64,000 bases of DNA, from contig OZ034971.1 of assembly GCA_964030785.1 (NCBI GenBank), positions 11,646,579 through 11,710,578 on the forward strand, read 5' to 3'. The position numbers were made by a program, and so were the translations under genes. Shown piece after piece: positions 13,401 to 22,677 of the stretch (positions within the stretch are counted from its first letter, which is position 1; each line of letters opens with the position of its first letter). The stretch comes from Siderastrea siderea. Lineage: Eukaryota; Cnidaria; Anthozoa; Scleractinia; Rhizangiidae. Under the pieces are notes generated by a model. That model was not told the DNA's origin and made no database searches. It was given only the letters and a program-made list of their open reading frames with translations.

Positions 13401-15113
13401 CGCCTACCAGGAATAAGAAGGAACTTTCCTTGAAAACTGAAAACAACATCGTCTCCCTCTGCTCTATCCAGCTTGAAACCTTCTCCTGACAGGTGGTCTA
13501 TGAAATCATCTCCAAACCTTAGATAACCTCTAAGAGCCCAGAAGAGTATTTCGGGGTGTTTTCCCCAGACGATCTTCTTTTGAGGCCCATGTCTTCCAGC
13601 TTCTATCACGAGGTGCTGAATTTTATGAAAAAAATCGTCTTCAGAAAGTTTTCCTTCACGATATAACTCTGCACAACCGAGAATGATTTCTTTGCCTGGA
13701 TGGTTTTCGTCGCAGTAGATTCCCTTCTCTTCTATGGAGTTTAGTATCTCTTGAACATTGTTGGACTTAAACTTATTCACTGAAACTCCATTTTTCTCTT
13801 CTAAACACAAACGACGGAATGCAATTCGTGAGGCAGGCTCCCTCAAGATATCTCTACAGCGGTCACACATATGATCACTTGTGAATGAAAGACCTGTACA
13901 TTGGCTACTCTGTACACTGTTCATGGCTTGTTTACCATTAACCATTATGTCCACTTCACCGGATTTGACTTTTATGTTCCTGTAAACAATGTACTGCCTC
14001 GCTTTTAATGATTCCGCCTTCAAGTCCTCTACCATCCCAACGTGTTTGTGTTTTATATCCGCGAAGGACCGTAAGTAATCTTTTGAACCACAAATATAAC
14101 AAGCTTCTTTGTCAATGTTTTTTCTCCACAGGGCATCTGCACTTTCATGAACAGCTTCAGATTGACGATACAAATCACGGGAAGAAAAAGGATGACGCAT
14201 GCACCACAATTCAAAGGACCTAACACAGTCTTTTAGTCCACATAGAACACAGACATTTTTGGGGTCATGCAGCCGATTCTTATAGAGAATACCAGGTGGA
14301 GTGCATCCTCCATTGCTATTCCAAAGGCACTTCAGTTCTTCGCTGTAATTATGCGCACAAGGTACAGCATCTTCTAAAAATGATTTAAATGTAGGGACAT
14401 CTAGTCAGGAGAGGAGGTTTTCAGCAAATGCGAAGTCATCACTTTCTTGAGAATCTTCTTCGTCGCTTTCCTCAACAAGATTTTCACCTTCATCGTCATA
14501 TGTACTGGGCATTTTTTCCTTCGTCGCTTTCTTCGGAATCAGTCTTTTCCTCATTTTCGTCTGAAATTTCCTCACACATTTCGTCGTCACCACTCTGTTC
14601 TTCGTTTTCGATCTCATCTTCATACTGCACTTGGTTATTGAGAGCCACTGGAAGCACTTCTGCTGGCGTTGCGTCGCTTTGGCTTGAACTCTGTACATCT
14701 TCGCACCATGTCTCGTGTTGGTATCCAATTTGGCCATTTCGTGGATTTTCTTGCTGGAGCTTTCCGTCATCTTCGTGTAAACGTTTTGAGAACATGTCGT
14801 CACCACGTCCCTCTCCCCTCGCGTTAATTTCATCGTTTACTACGTCATCGTTCTGGAAACTATTCCATTCACCTCTACTGTTTTGCTCTTCTCCGTGTTC
14901 GGCCGTTTCGGCCGGGAACGAGCTTTGAATGGGCATCTGACTATCCTGAATATTTTCACTCCCTGCTTGGCCATTACTTATCCGTGCCTTTTTGTGGGTA
15001 ACCGGAGACACTAGTCCTTCATGTGTTTGGTCGGTCACTTTCAATTTCTTCGGCCCCCTCTTATTTCTATTTAAGTCTGGTTTACCTTGTTTTGTCCTCT
15101 TTCTTTTTGACAT
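10470..15113 (-). pseudogene. Intronless multidomain gene (zinc clusters, NHL-like propeller, chromodomain-like tail), broken
   Basis: One continuous minus-strand reading path of about 1540 codons from ATG 15113. In order it shows a Lys/Arg-rich nuclear-signal-like start; a long acidic stretch; two CxxC clusters near 14250 and 14100; a segment at about 13450-13150 with LIPGRRTLQRY and QYDGLKLKPALEYCRHH that recalls the RNase-H core of P-element/THAP9 transposases; a B-box-like Cys-rich block (12960-12780); a propeller-like repeat region (12350-11650); and a chromodomain-like C-terminus (VTKDGVEYLL...MWIPREN). Lesions: a one-base shift at an A6 run near 14508, an in-frame TGA at 14404-14402, and a shift near 11215-11240. 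Lack of introns and several breaks suggest a retrocopy or decayed mobile-element gene. Sequencing error is possible. Domain calls are inference. Confidence 0.65.
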
Positions 15114-15120
15114 TGTATGC

Positions 15121-15600
15121 ACTTTCAGGAAATTTCTTTGCCAAACGTTTCTGCACTTTTATTTGATTCGCTTGTGCGGACATTGTGCCAGTGGTAAGGA
15201 TATCGTAGCTCTGTTTAGAACGATAAAATAAGTCATGTAAGCTTTAAAACATTCAGCATTCAATGTTTTGAATGATCATTGAATTTATTGCCATAATTAG
15301 TGAACGTCTGTCACATCTTACTACAGTATCTACTAGCTCTTTATACGATTGCTACGTCTACAAGGTTATTACCTGTTGTGATTCTTAAAGATAGTTTTTA
15401 GGTATTTAAGGGAAATATGAAATGCTCTCGGGGCTACTAAGCATAATATCATTTGTTCTTATTGATTTACTCCACCTGTGATGCTAGCTGTACAAAGCGT
15501 TTACCCACATACAAGAGGACCCAACATAACACTTCATTTTCATACTATTTTCATGCTTCACAGTTACTTTATGTTTGATTATGAAGGGTATTAACAATAC
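15121..15600. other. Mostly non-coding gap
   Basis: A short minus-strand frame (about 15182-15080, Lys-rich) is open just upstream of the broken multidomain gene but is not convincing. Nothing else is seen. Confidence 0.4.
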
Positions 15601-15741
15601 CTTTTGTGAGCATGTCGTCTAGAATCAGTGGAACTCTTTTGAGGTCCTTGTTCGCATCTTGAATTAACCGAACGACTCGCTTGGATAGACACTCTTTGCT
15701 TTTCGTCGCATGAAGAGGAGGTCTTCTCCTGGTTGGATTTC
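15601..15741 (-). CDS. Probable exon 6 of host SAM/zinc-finger gene
   Basis: Bounded by acceptor CACAG at 15744-15742 and donor GTATTG beginning at 15600. Two frames are open. The one with ECLSKRVVRLIQDANKDLKR looks more protein-like, but the phase left by exon 5 selects the other frame. The exon is therefore plausible but its reading frame is unresolved. Confidence 0.45.
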
Positions 15742-15833
15742 CTGTGATACATGGTAAGTGTATGTTAGCACATCTAATCATCGCTCCTATTTTACATGTA
15801 TATTGATTTTATTATAAAGAGTAAGCGGTATAC

Positions 15834-15951
15834 CTTTTTTGTGCGCGACGTGCTTCAGCTTGGCCTGTAGCTTGAGGCTCTCTTTTGCGTTTTAAATACG
15901 CTTCTTTACACCAAGAAGCAAGCTGCACTTCGTTCTGAGTAAGTTGTATAT
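15834..15951 (-). CDS. Exon 5 of host SAM/zinc-finger gene (distal side of the Polinton)
   Basis: Flanked by acceptor TTCTTTAG (15953-15952) and donor GTATAC (from 15833). It encodes 38 residues rich in charged amino acids (QLTQNEVQLASWCKEAYLKR). Its opening dinucleotide AT completes the phase-1 codon left by exon 4 at 37733, on the other side of the Polinton. This is the main reason for assigning it to the same gene. Confidence 0.6.
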
Positions 15952-16093
15952 CTAAAGAATCCCAAAAGAGTGTCCATTAGCTTTACACAGGTTGACCGGT
16001 TACCAATTAAAATGTCTTATGATTCCACATTTGACGTCATGGTTATGGAAAAAAAAATTATGCTGAATTGACCAGAAATGTTTAAGAATTTAG

Positions 16094-16099
16094 AAAAAG
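16094..16099. repeat. Polinton target-site duplication, left (AAAAAG)
   Basis: AAAAAG directly precedes the left terminal repeat and recurs directly after the right one at 37711-37716. Six-bp duplications are the rule for Polintons. Confidence 0.95.
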
Positions 16100-16435
16100 A
16101 GTAGTAAAGGACGCTCGTATGGCCCAAATGCTGGCTTCTGATTGGTCTAGAGCGATCACGTGACCAGAGGAACTTCCGGTGACGTCATAAATCACTTCCG
16201 GTGGAAAAAACCGCTGACCAGGTGGAAAAAGGGATCGTGGGCTCATAGAACCGGAAGTCACGTGGTTTTGAATGGGAAACCGCTGACTAGTGTGAAAAAT
16301 CGATCGTGGGCTCAAGGGGAAGTAAAAACCACTGAGAAAACGCGGGCTCAAAGTCCAAAGTCCAATTTTTGGAAGAGGGGTAACCGGAAACAACACAAAA
16401 AATGAAGAAAATACTTTTTATTGATTTGTTTACAA
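16100..16435. repeat. Polinton terminal inverted repeat, left
   Basis: 336 bp, matching 37375-37710 in reverse complement, starting AGTAGTAAAGGACGCTCGTA. It contains a CCAAT-type motif (near 16140), CACGTG (16157-16162 and 16259-16264), TGACGTCA (16180-16187), three CCGGAAGT-type sites (16172-16179, 16194-16201, 16251-16258) and repeated GATCGTGGGCTCA. A minus-strand AATAAA (16422-16417) probably serves polB. The open frame across it is present in both repeats and is not thought to be a gene. Confidence 0.97.
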
Positions 16436-16454
16436 GAACGGAGAAAAAAATAGT

Positions 16455-16510
16455 AGGAGGGTTCCTTTGAGTTCCTCTTTGATATGAGGGTTCCTTTTGA
16501 TGAGTGTTCA
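16455..16510. repeat. Left subterminal GGTTCC repeats
   Basis: Contains GGTTCCTTTTGATGAGTGTTC and shorter relatives. In reverse complement this is the unit of the tandem array at 36838-37111, so the same subterminal motif is present at both ends in inverted orientation. Confidence 0.8.
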
Positions 16511-16511
16511 G

Positions 16512-19500
16512 TTACTGGTATCCATAGGGGTAAGTGTTGAAGGTGTGGGGATGAATGACTCTTTTGTCATACACCAGCTTGTACCATTTGTGTTGGGGTT
16601 GAGTGAGCAAGGTGTAGTTTGTCGGTTCCCGGACAATGTGGTGACTTTTGGTGACTTGGATTTCCCGTGGTTTGGGAAGGGGTCTTTGTATTTCATCTTG
16701 GACATTCTGACGCATGACGTCAAAATTCAACTGGGTGTGTCCTTCACTGTTGAGTCGGAAGCCTCTGACCTTGCATTCCACGTTTCCTTTATTCGTAGTA
16801 TACCCGTAGTTCTTGGGTCCTCCACTGACAAATTCTTGAATGTATTCATCATCAGCTAATTCGGAGGCGAAGTCCCCTAGATAGGAACCCAAGGTAGGTT
16901 GGAATTGAGTGGGTGTTTCCTCCAGGTAGATGATGGAGTCAGTGTCAAAGTAAAGGACTCTTTCCCCTAAGGCTTCGAGGGCGTCATACAATTTAAGGCG
17001 GGCGTGGCAGGTGGTGAAGCAGGCCACAAAAATGTTGAGGTTGGGTGAGACGCGGATGTCCTCTTTTTGGTTTTGGTAGTGGACCTCCACCATGTTGTGG
17101 TTGATCACGGACACGTGACGTACGTCCAAGGAATCATTGTCCAAAAACTGGTGGAAGGCATGAGGATCATCAAAGGCTTGAATTTGGGTCTTGTTGAGGC
17201 GTTGTCCAAACTTGCCCCACATGGAGTTTAACATCAGCTTAGCTAGGGTACGGAGGCCCGGGTTGTATTCGATCTTGTGGTAGTCCAACTGGATGCCTTC
17301 ATGCAGGAGGTACTGTTCGATGTAACGTTGCTTTTCTTCTTCTGTCATGTCATCCTTAGGCCACCCACTAGCTTCTTGTTTGATTTTCAACCAGGTGTTG
17401 ACATAATCGGCGAAGAGGCCCTCACAGGTCTCGTCAAAATGCCAGACTTCATAGATGTATTGGACTTGGTACCCCAATTGGATAGCTTTTTCCAGTTCTG
17501 GGGTACACCAGGTACTGGTGAGGGCGCGTTGTTCGTCGGTGTGAGGGCAATGATAGGATCTGTCCAAAAGAGGTTTGTCCATTTCTTCTTCCACACAACG
17601 GGCACAGAGTGGAAAGAGCAGTTTGTCGTCATGACGGTAAGGCAGCACGGGATGGTACAATTCACGGGGAGGCAGGGGATTTTGCATTGGATGAGGCCAA
17701 AGTACTGGTGTATGTCAGTGTGACCCGGTTGAGAATAGATGGTGGGATGTCCTTTGGGGTAGGTGGACTTCTTGTTGACCCACGGGTACAAGGAGGTGAC
17801 ATCGATGTAGTGAATTTTTTGGCCTGGGGTGATATGATGGTAGAGTTTGATGGCATTGGTACGACCTCCACAGAAAGCATCCCGAGGTTCAAGAGGTTGG
17901 ATAAAGTCGAGTTCCCGGACGAAGGAGTCGATCTCTGGTTGGGTGTCTCGGAGGTGGTCCCATTGACATCCCCACATTTGAATGACGTTGTACCCTTGTT
18001 TGGTAAGCTTTTGGACTTTGTCTTGGGTGACGTCATAGAGGTCCTGCATGGTTCGATCATAGTTGCGGGGATGTTTTTCGTGGCGATGGGGATAACAGGT
18101 AGGGCATCCGTGGGTGAAACAGCCTTGAAATTCGTAGACGGTGTGGGTGTCGGGGCAATAACCATCCACATAGATCTGGGTCCCGGGGATCTTATACTCG
18201 CCTTCATTTCGGACATGTTGGATGTATTGGTAATGATGAGGCTCTGGATTGGCACTGGTCAGTAGATCGTCGGGGTTGAGATCTTGGAGGGCGCGTTGAC
18301 GTAGTTGGTGATCGCACCACGTTAACCATTGAAGGGCTGGGATGGACTGGTTGATGTTGTTTCTCCATCCCTTATGACCGGCGGGTTCGCTGGCAATACT
18401 GTTGGGGATCATCCGGTTCATACGTAAATCTCGATTACAAGCGGAGGCAATGGTGACGTGATCGAAGGGATTGAAGCCTGTTAAGTCTTCAAACATGCGT
18501 TTGAAAGTCAGACATCCTTGTTTCAAGAGTCGTACATCGGAGCTGCAATAGGCCAACAACTCTTGTTGAAAATGAAACACCACACCCTGGTCGCGTTGTT
18601 GTTGATGCCAGGTTTCGAAAGCTTGTCTTCCTTGGAGTGACATGCTCTCAGGCATGTAGTAATCGCGTGAGGGGAGGATGCCCACGTAGTGTTGATACTC
18701 ATCCTCGGGCCGGTTGAACTTGTGGGGGAAGTAACCTTTGCAGAGTTCTGTCAAACCAAAGGTTTTGGGAAACGCGGAGAGGGGCATCTGGAAGAAACTC
18801 ATGGAATCAATGAACCGGATGTGGTCATGTTTGATCTCTAAGAGTTTACACCCGTTGCGGAGTTGTTGGACGATGCGGTTGTCCCCATAGTATTCTTGGA
18901 TGATAAAGTACCCATCGTACCCTTGAAAATTATGAGCGATGACATTGACTTGTCTTGTGTCATAGTTGGTCAAGGTATCCAACCATTCCAGAAAGTCACG
19001 GATACAAGTGGGACCTGGGAAAGGCTTGGGTTCATCCTTGTCTTCGGTTTCGGCCACGACGAGATTGGCAATGTGTTTTTCCTGGGGTTGCATGGCTTCG
19101 ATATCAAAGAAGACGTGTAAGGGAGGCAGGTCTTCCTCCTCGTCCTCGGAGGAGGCATGGGGTTCCGCGGCGGCGGCGGCACCTCGTTTGGCGCGAGGAC
19201 CTTTTTGACGGGTCCTCTTTCTCTTCTTTTCGTCTTGAGGTTTGGGGGCTTTTTGTATAAAACAACGGTGTTTGTCGGCGTGGACGTACTGATGACAAGA
19301 AGGGCAATCCACGTGGTAACAACGGTGACGTTGAATGCGGGACAAGCCCACATTTTGTTGATAACAGTCAGGGCATCGGTGTCGTTGAGAGCACACGGAG
19401 GCCTGGAGGTCCGTGGCGGGTTTGCCAGCATGGGTCTTGCTGGCATGGGCTTCCAAACACGCGGATCCGAAAAAGTCCCGATGACACGACTCGCAACGTT

Positions 19501-20689
19501 GAGTGGCTTTGAGGTGTCGGGGGTAAGCATGTTGAAAGTCTGGACAATCTTTCTGTCGACAGGCTCCGCACAACTTGGTTTTGGTGCATCGATGCTTTTC
19601 CGCATGGTCATAGGGTTTCAAACAATCCGCACACACATAACTGGACCCGAAAAACCCCGGCAATTTGGTGATCACGTCGTAATGGTCTTGGTTGTGCAAC
19701 AGGATCAGTTGTTTGTCTCGTAGGGGTCCAAACGTCGTGATGTGGAACGATCGCTGCGCATCGACCAACAGGATCTGGTAACCGGTGAGGGATGGGGCTT
19801 TGCTGAAAGCCGTTAAGGTGTCATAGCTGCAAGGACCGAAGGGTACCTTGGCTTCATTCTGGAGGTCCCAAGCTAGGGTTCTCTGCAGGGGCCTTCCTTG
19901 TCGAATGGCTTTCTCTTTTGGGTGCTGGTCCACGTGAGCTTTGGCGACCACGAGGGCTCTGGCACAACAGAGTTCGTCATCGTTTCTAATTGTTATGACA
20001 GACCGTTTGTTACTTGTTAACATGGTCATGGTAGGATGCCCTGGTTTTCCGCGTCGTGGTCTGCCGGTGCCTTGAGGAGCATGATGAACTTGAGTGATGG
20101 AGACTTGAAAGGAATCGTCCATTTCAAATTGTTCGTTGCTGTTGAGGGCTTGGGCTAAACGTTGGAACAGGGCCTCCACACGCTCTGTGTCTCGACGCCA
20201 TTCACCTGCACGTAATCCCCACCCCTGAAAATTATTGTGCAGGCGATCGGATGCTATTGTAAAGTAGAGTCGATCTTGATCGTGGAGGTCGGGGGTGGTG
20301 GTTAACACTTGATCGACGGCTCGACGTAATCCATCTTGGAGAGCTTGGGTTATATTTTGACCTGGAATGAAGTTCCCCCTTTGACGTAACTGGGTCTTGA
20401 AATGACGTTCTTGTACCCCCATGCGATCACTCTTCCGATTCACAAAAGGTTCGAGTTCAAAGTCGAAGGCACCCTCTTCACTGGTATCCAATCCTCCGCC
20501 ACTTTGTTGAAGGAGTTGGGTTTGAAACGCATGTTGCCGTTCCAAATGATCCATCAAATCATGATAGTCTTGATCATCATCATCCAGGATTTCGTGGCAG
20601 ATCAAATCATCCTCGTCACTGTCCGCCATGTTTTCGGTGCAAATCCAAGATCCCACACAGGAATGTGTGTCGTCTTTGTCAGAAGACAT
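16512..20689 (-). CDS. polB: Polinton family B DNA polymerase, frameshifted
   Basis: Replicates the element, presumably by protein priming. The first frame (20689 to about 17670) has an acidic N-terminus, a Cys/His-rich zinc region (residues about 353-476), exonuclease motif I FDIE (528-531), motif II HNFQGYDGYF (586-595), motif III YCSSDVRLL (714-722), a DGYCPDTHTVYEFQGC segment (842-857) typical of the nuclease-like insertion in Polinton polymerases, and polymerase motif A YIDVTSLYP (961-969). The frame then changes by one base within about 17660-17690, near short A and C runs. The second frame (to 16512) has motif B KLMLNSMWGKF and motif C YFDTDS. All catalytic motifs survive, split over two frames. 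TATA at 20730-20724 lies 35-41 bp upstream of the ATG. The shift may be a real lesion, an assembly error or recoding; a lesion or error seems likelier. Confidence 0.93.
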
Positions 20690-20723
20690 GATCAGATGAA
20701 CTCACTGGAGATCGGGGCTCTGT

Positions 20724-20730
20724 TTTTATA
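20724..20730 (-). promoter_or_regulatory. TATA box of polB
   Basis: TATAAAA on the minus strand, 35 bp before the polB ATG at 20689. Confidence 0.8.
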
Positions 20731-20892
20731 GAGAACTAAAAATGTCACGTGGGAGGGGAAGGAGCCAATCACTAAAACAGGGTGCCCCCCTAGAGAGGGG
20801 GTGCCCTAGGGAGGGGTGGGACGGGGTGGGGGGACCCCCCTCCCCCCTCTCTAGTTAGGACCCCTGGTGCATCACGGGAACGAATGAGAGAC

Positions 20893-20899
20893 TATAAAA
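20893..20899 (+). promoter_or_regulatory. TATA box of the 20931 gene
   Basis: TATAAAA 32 bp before ATG 20931, in correct orientation. Confidence 0.8.
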
Positions 20900-20930
20900 C
20901 AGATCGCCCCTCGAGGTCAGTCATCTCAAA

Positions 20931-21377
20931 ATGGACTCTAGTCTAGAGAAGCTGTTGAACAAGTTCGAGAAGTTTGAAGTGGACGAAATTTTAAATGAGG
21001 TTAAGGAGTGGGCAGTCGACGACGGAGACATCCGGGAGTTTGGGGAAGCGCTGCTTGAGGAAAGGAGGAAGAGGAGGCAGCTCGCCCAAGCAGCCCAAGC
21101 AGCACGCCACACCTACGTGCAACAGCACTGGAACCCGGGCTGCTACCCACAATTTACCACCGCGTGGTACATCCGGGGCCTCGACTTCTGCTGGACCAAC
21201 TGGCACCACCAATTCAAGAGGCCCCGGACACCCCCACCAGCGCCTCATGGGTGGCCCCGGACATCCCCACCAGCACCGCCCCCCTCGCCTGATGTCCAAC
21301 GAAAGAGAGGGCCTCCGCCGCCGCAGTCACCGTCGCAGACCCCCAGTGAACTACAAAGAAAACAACGACGACGATGA
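20931..21377 (+). CDS. Early-type protein, upstream frame (148 residues)
   Basis: First ATG after the TATA box, in a strong context (AAAATGG). The first ~95 residues look like real protein: a charged helix, an ERRKRRQLAQAAQAARH segment, then an aromatic stretch (CYPQFTTAWYIRGLDFCW). After that it becomes Pro-rich, encoded by a duplicated CCGGACAYCCCCACCAGC segment, and ends at 21377. From about 21340 the coding signal moves to the +1 frame (20995-22140). The two may be one gene joined by a frameshift, splicing or an indel, or two overlapping genes. No homologue is recognised. Confidence 0.6.
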   Translation: MDSSLEKLLNKFEKFEVDEILNEVKEWAVDDGDIREFGEALLEERRKRRQLAQAAQAARHTYVQQHWNPGCYPQFTTAWYIRGLDFCWTNWHHQFKRPRTPPPAPHGWPRTSPPAPPPSPDVQRKRGPPPPQSPSQTPSELQRKQRRR

Positions 21378-22140
21378 TGACCTTAACGACGACGATGACC
21401 TTAACGACAGCGACTCCAACGACGATGACATCCTGGCAGAATTAGCAGAGCTCAGGGCGAAACAAGAGCGACGACGGGCGCAGCAAAAGGCTAGCAGAGC
21501 CAGGTGCAAGGCCAGAAAGGCAAAAGGTAGTGAGACCCCCCTGGTAAGCGTTGAGGACGACGACGACGACGTTTACAAGGAAGTGGCCAAGCTCCGTGCC
21601 AAAGAAGCCCGACGACGGGCGCAGCGACGGGCTGAGAAAGCTAGGTACCGGGCTAAATATGCCGACCGAATAGCAGCCTACCAGAAACAGTACTATGCCC
21701 TGAATGTAGAACGACTCCGGGTCTATAAAAGAGAATACTACCGTTCGAAAGCAGGTCAGCAGTGGCAGCAACAATACATGGCGAAAAAGCGTGAGGCCGC
21801 TGCCCTCGCAAGGGCCATGGTTCGAAAGAGAACATTGGATAAAATCCAGGCGTTAGGGCCACTAAAACTAACGGTCACGTTGGAGGATTTTATGTCGGAC
21901 TTTTGCAATACCCTGTCGCCCAGCCCTGAGGATGCCATGGATCAATCTAGTACCCTCATGGACATGGATTCAGGGGTCCTTCATCCCCTGGATCATTCTG
22001 TATGGGACGATGGGAAAGGATTTTTAGACAATTTACTGGATGACTTGTCGTCGTCATCGGACGATTCTTTGTTTGACTTTTTAAATGACATGATGCTCCA
22101 GGAGGATCCTTCATTTGATTTGGATGACTTTGTCCGTTAA
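20995..22140 (+). CDS. Basic protein with acidic C-terminal tail, putative transcription factor
   Basis: A 381-codon frame overlapping the previous one by 383 bp. The part before about 21340 has low-complexity translation and may be a shadow. The rest contains Asp-rich tracts, then Arg/Ala-rich helices (LRAKEARRRAQRRAEKARYR), a Tyr-rich repeat region (AYQKQYYALNVERLRVYKRE), and a highly acidic hydrophobic-studded C-terminus (DSLFDFLNDMM, FDLDDF) resembling a transactivation domain. Its position opposite polB and its own TATA suggest an early regulator. The function is inferred from composition only. Confidence 0.6.
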   Translation: MRLRSGQSTTETSGSLGKRCLRKGGRGGSSPKQPKQHATPTCNSTGTRAATHNLPPRGTSGASTSAGPTGTTNSRGPGHPHQRLMGGPGHPHQHRPPRLMSNEREGLRRRSHRRRPPVNYKENNDDDDDLNDDDDLNDSDSNDDDILAELAELRAKQERRRAQQKASRARCKARKAKGSETPLVSVEDDDDDVYKEVAKLRAKEARRRAQRRAEKARYRAKYADRIAAYQKQYYALNVERLRVYKREYYRSKAGQQWQQQYMAKKREAAALARAMVRKRTLDKIQALGPLKLTVTLEDFMSDFCNTLSPSPEDAMDQSSTLMDMDSGVLHPLDHSVWDDGKGFLDNLLDDLSSSSDDSLFDFLNDMMLQEDPSFDLDDFVR

Positions 22141-22314
22141 ACCCCCCTCGTCTTTGTATGTTTTGGCAGAATCGTCTCAGTCTTTGGAAGAACATCCGTC
22201 TCAGTATTTGGCAGAACAATGAACTTGACAACTCATGAACAAAATGAGACAGTGCTTTGACATTTTCATTTGCTTTTATTTTTACTCAACATGTGATGAT
22301 TTGTTATTAAATGT

Positions 22315-22674
22315 TTACAATTTTAAACGTTTCTTGGCTTGCATAATTTTCTTGACCACCCGTTCCGTCTTGTTTTTCTTGCCGGGTAATCGATCAATGG
22401 CTTGGATCATCTTGGTATCGGCTTTCCATTTATCTTGCAAATTCTTGGCACGGCTGTAATCAATGTCGTGTTGCTTAGCAATCTGGTCCAAGCGATTGAT
22501 CCCGGGATCCCCACGTTTCAGACGTTTAGCCAAATGGGTGCCAGGGCCCATGTACTGATAACCGGGCCAATGAAATTCTTTGCCCGTTTTCGCAATCCAT
22601 TTTTGAACATCCAAGGCCCCTCCTCGTTGGGGGCGTTTCCGTTTGATACCCCTTCTCCTCCTCTTGGCGGGCAT
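22315..22674 (-). CDS. Phospholipase A2-domain virion protein
   Basis: 119 residues. A basic N-terminus with PQRGGA (a likely maturation-protease site) is followed by a secreted-PLA2-like core as in parvovirus VP1: calcium loop YMGPGT (residues 41-46) and catalytic HD pair in LDQIAKQHDIDY (H69, D70), then a basic helical tail. Such domains help capsids breach endosomal membranes, and adintoviruses carry them. It is the last gene of the minus-strand block, converging on the 20995-22140 gene. A minus AATAAA (near 22279-22273) lies just downstream. Confidence 0.9.
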   Translation of the reverse strand: MPAKRRRRGIKRKRPQRGGALDVQKWIAKTGKEFHWPGYQYMGPGTHLAKRLKRGDPGINRLDQIAKQHDIDYSRAKNLQDKWKADTKMIQAIDRLPGKKNKTERVVKKIMQAKKRLKL

Positions 22675-22677
22675 GTT

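Larger units (their letters stand above)
20690..20930. promoter_or_regulatory. Bidirectional promoter between polB and the 20931 gene
   Basis: A 241-bp divergent region with TATAAAA facing polB (20730-20724, minus) and TATAAAA facing the plus gene (20893-20899). Between them lie CACGTG (20748-20753), a CCAAT element, a G/C hairpin (GGGTGCCCCCC...) and a near-palindromic GGGGGGACCCCCC followed by a C-tract. A recognisable inverted copy lies at 36340-36530. Confidence 0.85.

Noticed and set aside
14405..14833. Separate gene of 142 codons
   Set aside because: It is the continuation of the broken multidomain gene in the shifted frame plus antisense-like noise upstream.
16082..16396. 104-codon frame over the left terminal repeat and its mirror at 37414-37731
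   Set aside because: Present only because both terminal repeats are identical; composition is not protein-like and it runs through regulatory-like motifs.
17400..17700. Programmed frameshifting in polB
   Set aside because: No clear slippery heptamer with pseudoknot seen by eye, and other single-base lesions in the element suggest ordinary indels or errors; kept only as a possibility.
18970..19723. Long frames on both strands opposite polB
   Set aside because: Shadows of the GC-rich polymerase gene; no motifs and the polB frame explains the region.
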